NCBI RefSeq assembly: GCF_031834595.1
Contig: NZ_CP115541.1
Span: 4,396,501 to 4,460,500, forward strand
Direction: 5' to 3'
DNA from: Stenotrophomonas oahuensis
Lineage (GTDB): Bacteria > Pseudomonadota > Gammaproteobacteria > Xanthomonadales > Xanthomonadaceae
DNA: 64,000 nt
In this document: positions 27,418-36,301 of the stretch, piece after piece
Layout of the letters: every line of letters starts with the position of its first letter
How positions within the stretch are numbered: position 1 is the stretch's first letter
Notes under the pieces: model-generated
What the model was told of the DNA's origin: nothing
The model's input: the letters and a program-made list of their open reading frames with translations, nothing else
Database searches by the model: none
Program-made: the position numbers and the translations under genes

Positions 27418-28620
27418 TCAGGCGAACGGGCGGTCAATCGCCGCCGACGGCGGCGTGAACCACTGCGCGCCGCTGGCGGTTACGTAGAAGTGGTCTTCCA
27501 GGCGCACGCCGAACGCGCCCGGGACCACGATCATCGGTTCGTTGCTGCAGCACATGCCCGGCTGCAGCACGGTGTCGTTGCCCCGCACCAGGTACGGTGC
27601 TTCGTGGATGACCAGACCGCAACCGTGCCCGGTGCGGTGCGGCAACCCGGGCAAGCGGTAATCGGGGCCCAGCCCAGCGGCCTCCAGCACCGCGCGTGCC
27701 GCCGCGTCGACCGAGGCACAGGTGACGCCGGGACGCACTGCATTGAACGCCGCGGCCTGTGCAGCGTGTTCCAGATCCCAGATGCGCCGTTGGGCATCGC
27801 TGGGCTCACCGAAAATCCAGGTCCGGGTGATATCGGAGTGGTAGCCCTGCACCGTGCAACCGGTATCGATCAGCACCAGCTGGCCGGGGACCAGATGCTG
27901 CACACCGGGAATGCCATGCGGGAACGCTGTGGCATGACCGAACTGCACGATGCAGAAGGTGGAGCCGTTGTCGGCCCCGAGGGCGCGATGCGCCTGGTCA
28001 ATGAAGCGCACCAGTTCATCGGTACCGATGCCCTCGCGTGCGATGCCCGCGGCGAGGCGATGCACGTGCAGGGTCATGTCGCAGGCCTGCTGCATCAACG
28101 CCAGTTCCGCTGGGGACTTGCACATGCGGCAGCCGTCAATGATCGCCGTGGCGTCACGGATGTCGGTCGCCGCGAGGTGCGCGGTCAGACCCGTGTGCAC
28201 GCCGAAGGCGATACCCGGGTCCAGCGCCAGCGTGCGCGCACCGCGTTCGGCCATCAGTCCGGCCACCAACGCGTGCGGGTCTTCGTGCTCTTCCCACAGG
28301 AACTTGTCGGCCGGGATCTTCAGCACCGCGTCCAGCGAGCCCTCCTCGAACACCGGGCAGACCAGCAGCGGCTCGCCTTCCCGGGTGAGCAGCAGGCCCA
28401 CCAGCCGTTCGGTCGCGCCCCAGGGCACGCCGGCAAAGTAGCGCAGCGACGTGCCGGCACCCACCAGCAGCGCGTCCACGCCCTGCGCCTGCATCAGTGC
28501 ACGGGCGTGGGCGATGCGCGCCTGGTACTCCTCGGCTGCAATGGCCGGGGCACGGTCCTCCCATGGTTTGAGCTGGGCCTGTGCTTCGGCCAGCGTGAGT
28601 CCGCCGATCTGACCGCTCAC
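27418..28620 (-). CDS. M24 family Xaa-Pro peptidase, cytoplasmic
   Basis: A 400-aa creatinase/prolidase-fold enzyme without a signal peptide, so probably cytoplasmic. The dimetal ligands of the pita-bread fold are present: Asp252 (IDTGCTVQG), Asp263 (YHSDITRTW), the His in PHRTGHGCGL, the Glu in CSNEPMIV and the Glu in RLEDHFYV. It would free proline or hydroxyproline from imported dipeptides, feeding the catabolic genes next door. The start overlaps the aldehyde dehydrogenase stop by 4 bp. Confidence 0.92.
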   Translation of the reverse strand: MSGQIGGLTLAEAQAQLKPWEDRAPAIAAEEYQARIAHARALMQAQGVDALLVGAGTSLRYFAGVPWGATERLVGLLLTREGEPLLVCPVFEEGSLDAVLKIPADKFLWEEHEDPHALVAGLMAERGARTLALDPGIAFGVHTGLTAHLAATDIRDATAIIDGCRMCKSPAELALMQQACDMTLHVHRLAAGIAREGIGTDELVRFIDQAHRALGADNGSTFCIVQFGHATAFPHGIPGVQHLVPGQLVLIDTGCTVQGYHSDITRTWIFGEPSDAQRRIWDLEHAAQAAAFNAVRPGVTCASVDAAARAVLEAAGLGPDYRLPGLPHRTGHGCGLVIHEAPYLVRGNDTVLQPGMCCSNEPMIVVPGAFGVRLEDHFYVTASGAQWFTPPSAAIDRPFA

Positions 28621-30209
28621 GAGCCGGCTCCCACGTCGGAAACGCCGGTCACGCCATCGATCGTGCGCTGCACGTTACCCGGATTGCGGTCACGCAATTC
28701 GATCGGCAACAGTGCATCGGGCACCGCGTCATAACTGTGCAGCGCCGCGAAACGATGGATCGCCGCCGGCATGCCCACCGAGGTAAAGCCAGGATGGCCG
28801 GTGCTCGGGAACGGACCGCCGTGGTTCTGCGCTGCGCTCACCGCCACGCCGGTCGGCATGCGCGAGTTGATCAGGCGTCCCACGCGTGCGCGCAGCACCG
28901 GGGCGATGCGCTGCCAGGCGGCATCGTCGCTGCCGTCACCAGCGCGGTACAGCGTACCGGTGAGATTGCCTTCGAACGCGGTCGCTACCTGGACCATGGC
29001 CTCCACATCCGTCACCCGCACCAGCAGGCTGACCGGACCGAAGGCTTCGGTCTGCAGCGCCTGCGGCTGCGCGATGAAGGCACCGGCATCAACGCTCAAC
29101 AGGGTCGGTGCGTGGCGGAAGCCGCCCTCGCCCACCACGCCGCCGGCCAGCAGTTCGGCACCGGCCGCGCGCAGGGTCGCAATGCCCTGCGTGAGGTGCT
29201 CCAGTCCGCTCTGCGAGAACAGCACCATCGGGGCCGCTGCTGCGAAGTGGGCCGTAGCCGCGGCGACAAACGCATCGCCTTCGGCACCGTGCGGCACGAC
29301 GACCACGCCGGGATTGGTGCAGAACTGCCCACTGCCCAGCGTGCACGACGCAAAGAACTCCTGGGCCAGCGCTTCACCGCGTTCGGCCAGAATGCCTGGC
29401 AGCATGAAGACCGGATTGACGCTGGAGAGCTCGGCATAGAACGGAATGCCTGCGGCGTCGGCCGCCGCCTTCAAGGCGAGACCGCCACCGCGACTGCCGG
29501 TGAAGCCAATCGCACCCAGACGTGCATCACCGGCCAGCTTCAGGCCCAGCGGGTTGTCGAATTGATACAGCAGCTGCACCGCCGCCGCCGGCAGGCCGGC
29601 TGCCAGCAGCGCGGTGTGCGCCAACTGTGCCATGCGCTGGCTGGTGGCCGGATGCAACGGGTGCGCCTTGGCGATGACCGGATTGCGCGCGGCAATGGCG
29701 GAGGCAAAATCACTGCCTGCGATGGCATTGAAGGCAAACGGGAAATTGTTGGGACCGAATACCAGCACCGGCTTGGACAGCGGTGCCCGATGCGAGCGCA
29801 GCCCGGCCGCCGTATCGATCACCGGCTGGGTCCAGCTGTAGCTGCGCACCGCCGCGGCGGCCTGACGAAGCTGGCCGCTGGTGCGCGGCAGTTCATTGCC
29901 GCGCAGCCGGGTGGGAGCCGGCAGTGCGGTCTCGGCGTTGGCCAGCGCCACCAGCGTGTCGGCGTCGGCATCCAGGGCATCGGCATACGCATCCAGGAAG
30001 GCTGCGATGCGCTCGGCCGGTGCTGCCGCCAGCTCCGCGGCCACGGCACTGCCTGCCGCAACCGCCGCTTCAATGTCGGCCGCGCCGCTGACGGGGAACG
30101 CCGGTCCGATGGCGTCGCCCGTGGTGGGATCGGCCGCGCGGAAGCTTCCCTCGGATGACAGACTGGCTTGCCAGCGTCCCGCCAGCAGGAGCGGTTCGAC
30201 GTTGCTCAT
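28617..30209 (-). CDS. alpha-ketoglutarate semialdehyde dehydrogenase of hydroxyproline catabolism
   Basis: 530 aa from the ATG at 30209 (start just after the preceding stop). Aldehyde-dehydrogenase superfamily: catalytic Cys297 in GSGQFCTNPG, cofactor-binding FGPNNFPFAFN and GFTGSRGGG. It belongs to the KGSADH group that lacks the standard QRC context. It oxidises 2,5-dioxopentanoate to 2-oxoglutarate, the last step of 4-hydroxyproline (or sugar acid) breakdown. Adjacency to the deaminase and epimerase genes supports the hydroxyproline role; in Pseudomonas this position is called LhpG. Confidence 0.88.
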   Translation of the reverse strand: MSNVEPLLLAGRWQASLSSEGSFRAADPTTGDAIGPAFPVSGAADIEAAVAAGSAVAAELAAAPAERIAAFLDAYADALDADADTLVALANAETALPAPTRLRGNELPRTSGQLRQAAAAVRSYSWTQPVIDTAAGLRSHRAPLSKPVLVFGPNNFPFAFNAIAGSDFASAIAARNPVIAKAHPLHPATSQRMAQLAHTALLAAGLPAAAVQLLYQFDNPLGLKLAGDARLGAIGFTGSRGGGLALKAAADAAGIPFYAELSSVNPVFMLPGILAERGEALAQEFFASCTLGSGQFCTNPGVVVVPHGAEGDAFVAAATAHFAAAAPMVLFSQSGLEHLTQGIATLRAAGAELLAGGVVGEGGFRHAPTLLSVDAGAFIAQPQALQTEAFGPVSLLVRVTDVEAMVQVATAFEGNLTGTLYRAGDGSDDAAWQRIAPVLRARVGRLINSRMPTGVAVSAAQNHGGPFPSTGHPGFTSVGMPAAIHRFAALHSYDAVPDALLPIELRDRNPGNVQRTIDGVTGVSDVGAGS

Positions 30210-30210
30210 A

Positions 30211-31113
30211 TCAGGCCTTCTTCGTTGCAATGGCGTGGTCGATGATCTTCAGTGCTTCGGCGCGTTCGGCACCTTCCACCACCAGGCGCGGTGCACGCAC
30301 GGTCTCGCTGCCCAGGCCGACCTTCGCCTGCACCAGTTTGATCAGCTGCACGAACTTGGGCACGGTATCCAGGCGCAGCAGCGGCAGGAACCAGTTGTAG
30401 AGCTCGGCCGAGGCGGCATAGCCGCCGTCACGGGCGAGTTCGAACAGCTTCACCGACTCCACCGGGTACGCATTGACCAGGCCGGCGATCCAGCCTTCGG
30501 CCCCCATCGCCAGACCTTCGACGATGGCATCGTCCATGCCGACCAGCAGCACCAGGCGGTCGCCCAGCAGTTCCTTGATCGCGGCGAAGCGACGGATTTC
30601 GCCGGAGGATTCCTTCACTGCCTGCAGGTTCGGGAACTCACCGGCCAGCTGCGCGATCTGCGCCGGCAGGATGTCGGTGCGGTACGCGACCGGGTTGTTG
30701 TAGAGAATGCACGGCAGGTCGGTGGCACCCAGCACGGCACGTGCATGTGCGGCAGCTTCGTGCCAGTCCGAGGTATACACGTAGACCGGCAGCACCATCA
30801 GGCCCTTGGCACCGGCCGCTTTGACCGCCTGCGCCAGCTTGACCGCCTCGTCGGTGGACAGCGCGGCAATGCCCGGCACCACCGGGACGCGTGCGCCCAC
30901 GGCCTTGACCAGCGTGGTGACGATGGCGACCTTCTCGTCGAAGCTCAGCGTGGCCGCTTCACCCAGCGAACCCAGCGGCACGATGGCGGTGGAACCGGCA
31001 TCCACCAGCTTCACCGCGTGCTCGGCAAGGAAGGCGTGGTCGACGCTGCCGTCGGCATTGAACGGGGTGGTGATGGCGGGCAGCACGCCCTTCCAGAAAG
31101 AAGCATTGCTCAT
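30211..31113 (-). CDS. lhpC: 1-pyrroline-4-hydroxy-2-carboxylate deaminase (DapA superfamily)
   Basis: A 300-aa class-I aldolase-fold protein. The Schiff-base lysine is Lys167 (AVKESSGE) and the tyrosine is in LYNNPVAY. The phosphate/carboxylate loop reads PLGSLGEAATL, differing from the GTTGE loop of true dihydrodipicolinate synthase. The enzyme converts pyrroline-4-hydroxy-2-carboxylate to 2,5-dioxopentanoate plus ammonia. The assignment to the LhpC-type deaminase rests on its place between the D-hydroxyproline dehydrogenase and KGSADH genes; a housekeeping dapA would not be expected here. Confidence 0.85.
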   Translation of the reverse strand: MSNASFWKGVLPAITTPFNADGSVDHAFLAEHAVKLVDAGSTAIVPLGSLGEAATLSFDEKVAIVTTLVKAVGARVPVVPGIAALSTDEAVKLAQAVKAAGAKGLMVLPVYVYTSDWHEAAAHARAVLGATDLPCILYNNPVAYRTDILPAQIAQLAGEFPNLQAVKESSGEIRRFAAIKELLGDRLVLLVGMDDAIVEGLAMGAEGWIAGLVNAYPVESVKLFELARDGGYAASAELYNWFLPLLRLDTVPKFVQLIKLVQAKVGLGSETVRAPRLVVEGAERAEALKIIDHAIATKKA

Positions 31114-32420
31114 GGATGGATCCCTTGCGAGTCGTCGGTGAAAGAGTCGGCCAGCGCCGCGAGGCGGACCGGGAACAACGGCGGCCGGCGGCCGCCGTCG
31201 GTGGAGGATTCAGCGCTGCCAAGACCCAGCTCGGCCAATGCGGTACCGCAGATACGGCCCTGGCAGGCCCCCATGCCGCAGCGCGAGGTCAACTTGGCGT
31301 CGCGGCTGTCGGTGAAGTCACGCAGCGCGCCCAAGGGCACGTCTTCGCAGCGACATACCAGGGTGGTGTCCTGGGCCAGGCTGTGCACTCGCGCACCGAG
31401 CGCGAAGGTGTGTTGCAGCTGTTCGGCGAAGCTGCGTGCCCGCTTTCGCTGGCCCTGGAGTGCAGCGGCGGCACGCGGTTCGCCGGCCGCCATGTGGCCG
31501 GCGATCGCACCTTCAACCACGGCACTGTCGCGGCCGCCGATGCCGAGCGCTTCGCCGGCGGCATAAATGTTTGGCACGCTGGTGCGCAGCTGTGCATCCA
31601 CCGCCACCTGCGGGTGTGCGCCAGTGTGCGTCAGCCGGCAGCCGAGCAGCTGCGCCAGTTCGGTGTTGGGCACCAGCCCATAGCCGACCGCCAGCTGATC
31701 GCAGGCGATCGTATAGCGGCCACGCGGTCCTTCGATCTCGACTTCACGAAGGTGCGTGTCCCCATGCGCGGCCACCACCACGCTGGCCGCGTGGTAACCG
31801 ACCCCGGCCAGCTGCAGTTGCAGCGCCGCCGCCTGCATCGCCTTGCCCGGCCAGCGCGGCAGCTGCAGCGCGAAGCGCGTCAGCGCACCGCGCGCGGCTT
31901 GTTCATGGATGCCGAGCACCTGTGCGCCATGCCGACGCAGCGTGGCCGCACTGGCCAGCAGCAGCGGTCCGCTGCCGGCCACCACCACGCGTTTTCCGTT
32001 CAGCGGCCAGCCCTGCTTGGCCAGCGCCTGCGCGCCGCCCGCACCGGTGACGCCGGGCAGCGTCCAGCCCGGGAACGGCAGCAGCAGCTCACGTGCACCG
32101 GTGGCCAGCACCAGATGCCGGTAGTGCAGCTGCCGGGCACCGGCCGGCCCGTCGGCCAGCAGCCAGCCCGGTTGCGCCAGCGTCACCTGGGTCTGCGCCA
32201 GCCAGTCGACCTCGCGCGTGCCGAGCACCTTCAGCGCACGCCGGGCGATATCCGGCACGCCATGGGTTACGTCATGCCGCCACACCTGCCCACCCGCGCG
32301 CGGCTGCGCGTCGACGATGCCCACCCGAACACCGTGTGACGCAGCCGCGCGCGCGGCGGCCAATCCCGCCGGGCCTGCACCAACCACCAGAACATCGAAA
32401 TGGAGCACGGACTCAGCCAT
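31110..32420 (-). CDS. D-hydroxyproline dehydrogenase, FAD/[2Fe-2S] large subunit
   Basis: A 436-aa pyridine-nucleotide-disulfide-type flavoprotein: N-terminal Rossmann motif VVGAGPAGLAAARAAASHG, second dinucleotide site VVAGSGPLLLASAATL near 165 and a C-terminal BFD-like iron-sulphur segment with four cysteines (CRCEDVP and RCGMGACQGRIC). This is the architecture of the alpha subunit of heteromeric hydroxyproline/opine-type dehydrogenases. It overlaps the small ferredoxin-like gene by 8 bp and the deaminase gene by 4 bp, indicating a stoichiometric complex. Confidence 0.88.
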   Translation of the reverse strand: MAESVLHFDVLVVGAGPAGLAAARAAASHGVRVGIVDAQPRAGGQVWRHDVTHGVPDIARRALKVLGTREVDWLAQTQVTLAQPGWLLADGPAGARQLHYRHLVLATGARELLLPFPGWTLPGVTGAGGAQALAKQGWPLNGKRVVVAGSGPLLLASAATLRRHGAQVLGIHEQAARGALTRFALQLPRWPGKAMQAAALQLQLAGVGYHAASVVVAAHGDTHLREVEIEGPRGRYTIACDQLAVGYGLVPNTELAQLLGCRLTHTGAHPQVAVDAQLRTSVPNIYAAGEALGIGGRDSAVVEGAIAGHMAAGEPRAAAALQGQRKRARSFAEQLQHTFALGARVHSLAQDTTLVCRCEDVPLGALRDFTDSRDAKLTSRCGMGACQGRICGTALAELGLGSAESSTDGGRRPPLFPVRLAALADSFTDDSQGIHP

Positions 32421-32658
32421 CGGTCAGCACCTCCATGCCCTCACGTGCCGGCACCATGCAGGCGCGCAGCTGGGCCACGCCATCGATGCGCACGCGGCAC
32501 TCGAAGCACACGCCCATGCCGCACAGCGGCGCGCGCGGTTCGCCACCACGCGAGGTCCGGAATGCGGTGCCGGCCATTGCCACCGCAACGGCTACGGTCG
32601 CACCCTCGGGCACGGACACTTGTTGCGCGTTGACCATCAGGCTCAGGAGTGCGCTCAT
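32413..32658 (-). CDS. D-hydroxyproline dehydrogenase, [2Fe-2S] small subunit
   Basis: An 81-aa ferredoxin-fold protein with the plant-type [2Fe-2S] cysteine pattern CGMGVCFECRV and a distal Cys in LRACMVPA. It begins inside the beta-subunit stop (ATGA overlap at 32655-32658) and overlaps the large subunit by 8 bp. It corresponds to the gamma subunit of the Pseudomonas aeruginosa-type D-hydroxyproline dehydrogenase, passing electrons between the two flavoproteins. Confidence 0.88.
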   Translation of the reverse strand: MSALLSLMVNAQQVSVPEGATVAVAVAMAGTAFRTSRGGEPRAPLCGMGVCFECRVRIDGVAQLRACMVPAREGMEVLTDG

Positions 32659-33767
32659 GACGCCCTCCCGGTGATGGCCCGGTCCGGCAGGTACGGCGCG
32701 GGATCAATGGCCGGCGTGCTCCCCAGCAGGCCGTCCACGATCAACCGCGCCGTACCGAGCGCAGTGGTGACACCCAGGCCTTCATGCCCGGCGGCCACCC
32801 ATACATTGCGACGGCCCGGCACCGGTCCCACATAGGGGCGGCCGTCCGGCGTGGCCGGCCGCAGCCCCGTCCAGATGCGGATCGCCTGCAGCTCACGCAG
32901 CACCGGCAGGAAGGCGAACGCCTGTGCCAGCATCTGCCGCAGCAGCGGCAGCGACACTTCGCGATCGGACACATTGAACTGCCGCGACGAACCGATCAGG
33001 ATCTGCCCGGTCGGCCGCGGCTGCACATTGAAGGCCACGCTGGTGTCGGCGTCGCCATGTGCGGAATCGGCGTAGTCCAGGGCCAGCAACTGGTGATTCA
33101 CCAGGCCCGGATAGCGATCGGTGATGACCAGCTGCCCCTTGCGCGGCCGCATCGGCAGTTCCGGCAGCAGCTGTGGCAGGTCCACGCCGTTTGCCACCAG
33201 CACCGGGCCGGACAGCGTTGTACCGTCATCCAGACGCACCCCGTCTGCCGTCAGCGCAACCACGCGGCGACCGGCATACAGATCGCCGTTGCGCTGGCAG
33301 GCCTGATCCACCAGGTAACGTGCCATGCGCGGCGGATACACCACCGCTTCGCGCGCAACGCGCATGCCACCGGCAAGGCCAGGGACGAGGTTCGGCTCCA
33401 GCTGGTACAGCTGTGTCGCATCCACGTATTCAGCGTTCAACCCCGCAGCCGCCAGCCGTTCGATCTTGGCCGGCACGGCAGCCAGCTCACGCGCATTGCG
33501 GGCTACCCACAAGGTGCCGCAGCGGCTGAACTCGGCATCGGCGAGCTGCGCGTATTGTTCCCACAAGCCGAGCGAATAGGCCGACAACGCCAGTTCGGCC
33601 GGGTCATCATCCATCGCCACCAGGTGCCCCATCGCCGCCGCCGTCGCGCCGCCGCCAATCGGACCGGGCTCAACCAGCGCCACGCGCAGGCCCCGGCCCG
33701 TTGCCGCTTCGGCGCAGGCCGCGCCGACAATGCCGGCACCGACGATGATGAGGTCGTAGGTATTCAT
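32655..33767 (-). CDS. D-hydroxyproline dehydrogenase, FAD catalytic subunit (DAAO/GlyOx family)
   Basis: 370 aa from the ATG at 33767; the longer frame upstream is only read-through of epimerase sequence. N-terminal FAD motif [19 protein letters not shown], the DAAO-family [13 protein letters not shown], and C-terminal [19 protein letters not shown] and [18 protein letters not shown]. It oxidises cis-4-hydroxy-D-proline to pyrroline-4-hydroxy-2-carboxylate. Its ATG overlaps the epimerase stop (ATGA), so substrate-producing and substrate-using enzymes are translated together. Confidence 0.9.
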   Translation of the reverse strand: MNTYDLIIVGAGIVGAACAEAATGRGLRVALVEPGPIGGGATAAAMGHLVAMDDDPAELALSAYSLGLWEQYAQLADAEFSRCGTLWVARNARELAAVPAKIERLAAAGLNAEYVDATQLYQLEPNLVPGLAGGMRVAREAVVYPPRMARYLVDQACQRNGDLYAGRRVVALTADGVRLDDGTTLSGPVLVANGVDLPQLLPELPMRPRKGQLVITDRYPGLVNHQLLALDYADSAHGDADTSVAFNVQPRPTGQILIGSSRQFNVSDREVSLPLLRQMLAQAFAFLPVLRELQAIRIWTGLRPATPDGRPYVGPVPGRRNVWVAAGHEGLGVTTALGTARLIVDGLLGSTPAIDPAPYLPDRAITGRAS

Positions 33768-34720
33768 CCCTGCGCGACAGGCTCCGCACCAATGCCCCAG
33801 GCGAAGGGATCCGCCGGATCGATCAGCAGCTGCGCGCGTGCGGTGATGTGGGCGGTGCCGGTAATCCGTGGCGCGATGCCGCGCCCGCTCACCCGGTAGC
33901 TGCCTTCGAAGGCGCTGCCCAGAATGCCCTGCTGCACCCAGCGGGCGCCCTCGGCCAGCTTGCCGTCGGCGGCCAGACAGGCCAGCTTGGCGCTGGTGCC
34001 GGTACCGCAGGGCGAGCGGTCGTAGGCCAGCCCCGGGCACAGCACGAAATTGCGCGCCTGCCCGCTGCCGTCCGGCGCAGGGCCGTTGACTTCGATATGG
34101 TCGATTTCGCCGCCGTCGGCACCGGTGATCCCGGCGGCCTCCAGCGCCTGGCGGATCGCCTCGGTATAGGCAGTCAGCTCGCGTTGGTTGGCCAGTTCCA
34201 GCGCACAGGGCGACTGGTCGGTGATGTAGAACCAGTTGCCGCCCCAGGCGATGTCACCGCGCACCGTGCCATGGCCGGCGACCTCAACTTCAACGCCGGC
34301 CGCATGCCGGTAGCTTTCCACGTTGTCGACCGAGACGTTGCCGTCCGCGTCCAGCTCAATGCCGACGTTGCCCACCGGCGTTTCAATCAGATGCTGGCCC
34401 GGGCCGATCCGGCCGAGTTCGAGCAGCGTGCGGACCAGCCCGATGGTGCCGTGGCCGCACATGCCCAGATAGCCCACGTTGTTGAAGAAGATCACCCCGG
34501 CGACTGCCTTAGGGTCGCGCGGTGGCAGCAACAGCGCGCCGACCATGGTGTCCGAGCCCCGGGGTTCGCAGGCGATGGCGCTGCGCCAATGGTCGAACTC
34601 ACGGCGGAAGCGCTCGCGCGAGGCGGCAAGGTCACCCTCGCCCAGGCTGGGGAAGCCGGAAATCACGACACGGGTCGGTTCGCCGGCGGTGTGGGAGTCG
34701 ATCACGTCGATGGTGTGCAT
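33764..34720 (-). CDS. lhpA: 4-hydroxyproline 2-epimerase
   Basis: A 318-aa proline-racemase-fold enzyme from the ATG at 34720 (SD GGGAG, 10 nt). Both catalytic cysteines are present, Cys88 in MCGHGTIGL and Cys238 in [12 protein letters not shown]. That excludes the trans-3-hydroxyproline dehydratases, which carry Thr at the second or Ser at the first site. It converts trans-4-hydroxy-L-proline to cis-4-hydroxy-D-proline, the first step of the pathway encoded downstream. First gene of the long minus-strand block and divergent from the AraC-type regulator. Confidence 0.92.
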   Translation of the reverse strand: MHTIDVIDSHTAGEPTRVVISGFPSLGEGDLAASRERFRREFDHWRSAIACEPRGSDTMVGALLLPPRDPKAVAGVIFFNNVGYLGMCGHGTIGLVRTLLELGRIGPGQHLIETPVGNVGIELDADGNVSVDNVESYRHAAGVEVEVAGHGTVRGDIAWGGNWFYITDQSPCALELANQRELTAYTEAIRQALEAAGITGADGGEIDHIEVNGPAPDGSGQARNFVLCPGLAYDRSPCGTGTSAKLACLAADGKLAEGARWVQQGILGSAFEGSYRVSGRGIAPRITGTAHITARAQLLIDPADPFAWGIGAEPVAQG

Positions 34721-34772
34721 GGGATCGATGCTCCCACCCGGCCGGTCCCGACGACTAGCGCGGAATGGCGGT

Positions 34773-34799
34773 GGCAAATGCGGAAATCCGCACAATGCC
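34773..34799. promoter_or_regulatory. candidate operator between lhpA and the AraC-type regulator
   Basis: A dyad in the divergent intergenic region: TGCGGA-AA-TCCGCA at 34779-34792 is a perfect 6-bp inverted repeat, extended outward by GGCA (34773) and TGCC (34796) to a nearly symmetric 27-bp element. It is the only strong dyad between the two starts and is the natural candidate for the regulator's binding site. Confidence 0.45.
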
Positions 34800-34872
34800 C
34801 CGATGCCGCAGGAGCCGCGCTTTGCGCTAGGATCGGACCTACGTGCCCTCCAGCAGATCGCCAGTGGATTCG

Positions 34873-35580
34873 ATGGACGTCAACCTTTCCGGCAAAGAAA
34901 TGCAGTCGTTGTTCGATGAACTCCCTGAAGTGGTGTTCTTCATCAAGGACCAGGAGGGACGCTACACGCACTGCAACATGACCCTGGTGAGACGCCTCGG
35001 GCGCAAGCAGCGCAGCGACGTAATCGGCAGAACGCCACTGGAGCTTTTCCCGCTGCCATTGGGTGGCAGCTACACCATCCAGGACCGCCGCGTGCTGTGT
35101 GGCGAGGTGATCGACAACCAGTTGGAAGTGCATCTTTACCCCAACCGCATGCCCGGGTGGTGCCTCACCTTCAAGCGGCCCGTGTGCAACAGCGAAGACG
35201 TGTCCGGTGTGATCGGCATCTCCCGCGACCTGGGGCAGCCGGACAACAAGCACTCCGCGTTCGAGCGCCTGAACCGGGTGCTGGAGCACATGCAGAACCA
35301 CTATGACGAGCAGCTGCGGGTGCAGGCCCTGGCCAATCTGGCAGAGCTTTCCGTGGCGCAGCTGGAGCGGCACTTCCGCCGCGTGTTCCAGGTGACGCCG
35401 CAGCAGCTGCTGACCAAGCTGAGAATCGAAGCGGCGATGCGGCTGCTGCATGGTGAGGAAAGCATCGCCAGCATCGGACAGCAGTGCGGATTCGCCGACC
35501 AGAGCGCGTTTGCACGCCAGTTCAAGGCAACCGTAGGGATGTCCCCCCGCGACTACCGAGGCATCAAAGGCAAGCTGTAA
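34873..35580 (+). CDS. PAS-AraC transcriptional regulator of the hydroxyproline locus
   Basis: About 235 aa from the ATG at 34873; a GTG at 34843 would add ten residues. The N-terminal half is a PAS domain ([39 protein letters not shown]), not the cupin usual for AraC regulators. The C-terminal ~100 aa form the AraC double helix-turn-helix ([47 protein letters not shown]). Divergent orientation to lhpA suggests it controls hydroxyproline use, as LhpR does in Pseudomonas; the signal sensed is unknown. Confidence 0.85.
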   Translation: MDVNLSGKEMQSLFDELPEVVFFIKDQEGRYTHCNMTLVRRLGRKQRSDVIGRTPLELFPLPLGGSYTIQDRRVLCGEVIDNQLEVHLYPNRMPGWCLTFKRPVCNSEDVSGVIGISRDLGQPDNKHSAFERLNRVLEHMQNHYDEQLRVQALANLAELSVAQLERHFRRVFQVTPQQLLTKLRIEAAMRLLHGEESIASIGQQCGFADQSAFARQFKATVGMSPRDYRGIKGKL

Positions 35581-35614
35581 CCGGCGCACGCCCCGCGCAC
35601 GCACACGATCCCCC

Positions 35615-35637
35615 GTAGGGACACGCCATGCGTGTCC
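35615..35637. repeat. SMAG-type REP stem-loop
   Basis: GTAG head followed by GGACACGC, CAT loop, GCGTGTCC: a perfect 8-bp stem. It lies in the gap between the AraC-type regulator and the sigma-factor gene. Confidence 0.75.
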
Positions 35638-35743
35638 ACACCATCCCTCACCAGGCGTAGACGCCCTGCGTGGCTGGCTTTCCCCATGAACCTTCCCCAC
35701 CCCTGATCCGACTACTCCATCAACACATGACAGGAGAGCGCCG

Positions 35744-36301
35744 GTGGATGCCCCGGGCCAAGCCCCCAACCCACAAGACACCCTGGTCGTCATCCGCTGC
35801 CAACTAGGCGAACGGACAGCCTTCAACGATCTCATCTCCCGCTGGACCCCATCCCTCCACCGCTACGCCCTGAAGCTGGCCCAGGACCGCGACCTCGCCG
35901 ACGACCTGGTCCAAGACGTCTGGCTGAAAGTCCTCCGAGGCCTGGGCCGCCTCCGCGAACCCGAGCGCTTCCGCCCTTGGCTGTTCGGCATAGCACACCG
36001 CACCTTCGTCGACCGTCTCCGCATTCGGTACACGCAGCCCGCAGACGCGAATGTGGATCTGAATGCCCTGCCCGATCCAAATGCAGGTGACGATCCGTTT
36101 GCGTTGCAGTTGGCCGTTCACCAAGGGCTGGACGCGCTCCCTGTCATCGAACGCGAAGTTCTCACGCTGTTCTATCTGGAAGACATGCCACACGCCGACA
36201 TCGCGACGGCACTCGCCATCCCCATTGGCACCGTGAAATCACGGCTGCATCGCGCCAGAACGTTGCTGCGTAACCACCTGACTGCACTGGAGACCACCTG
36301 A
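35744..36301 (+). CDS. ECF-type RNA polymerase sigma factor
   Basis: A 185-aa sigma-70 family protein with region 2 (YALKLAQDRDLADDLVQDVWLKVLRG, FRPWLFGIAHRTFVDRLR) and region 4 (LPVIEREVLTLFYLEDMPHADIATALAIPIGTVKSRLHRARTLLR), and no regions 1.1 or 3, hence extracytoplasmic-function type. Starts at GTG 35744 with SD AGGAG 7 nt upstream. The stop overlaps the next gene by one base (TGATG), so the membrane protein after it is a likely partner. Confidence 0.93.
   Translation: MDAPGQAPNPQDTLVVIRCQLGERTAFNDLISRWTPSLHRYALKLAQDRDLADDLVQDVWLKVLRGLGRLREPERFRPWLFGIAHRTFVDRLRIRYTQPADANVDLNALPDPNAGDDPFALQLAVHQGLDALPVIEREVLTLFYLEDMPHADIATALAIPIGTVKSRLHRARTLLRNHLTALETT

Noticed and set aside
30211-31113. 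Dihydrodipicolinate synthase (dapA)
   Set aside because: The active-site loop differs (PLGSLGEA instead of GTTGE) and the gene overlaps hydroxyproline dehydrogenase genes; the deaminase reading fits better.
33764-34720. Proline racemase
   Set aside because: Same fold and two-cysteine site, but the neighbouring D-hydroxyproline dehydrogenase, deaminase and KGSADH genes point to 4-hydroxyproline epimerase.
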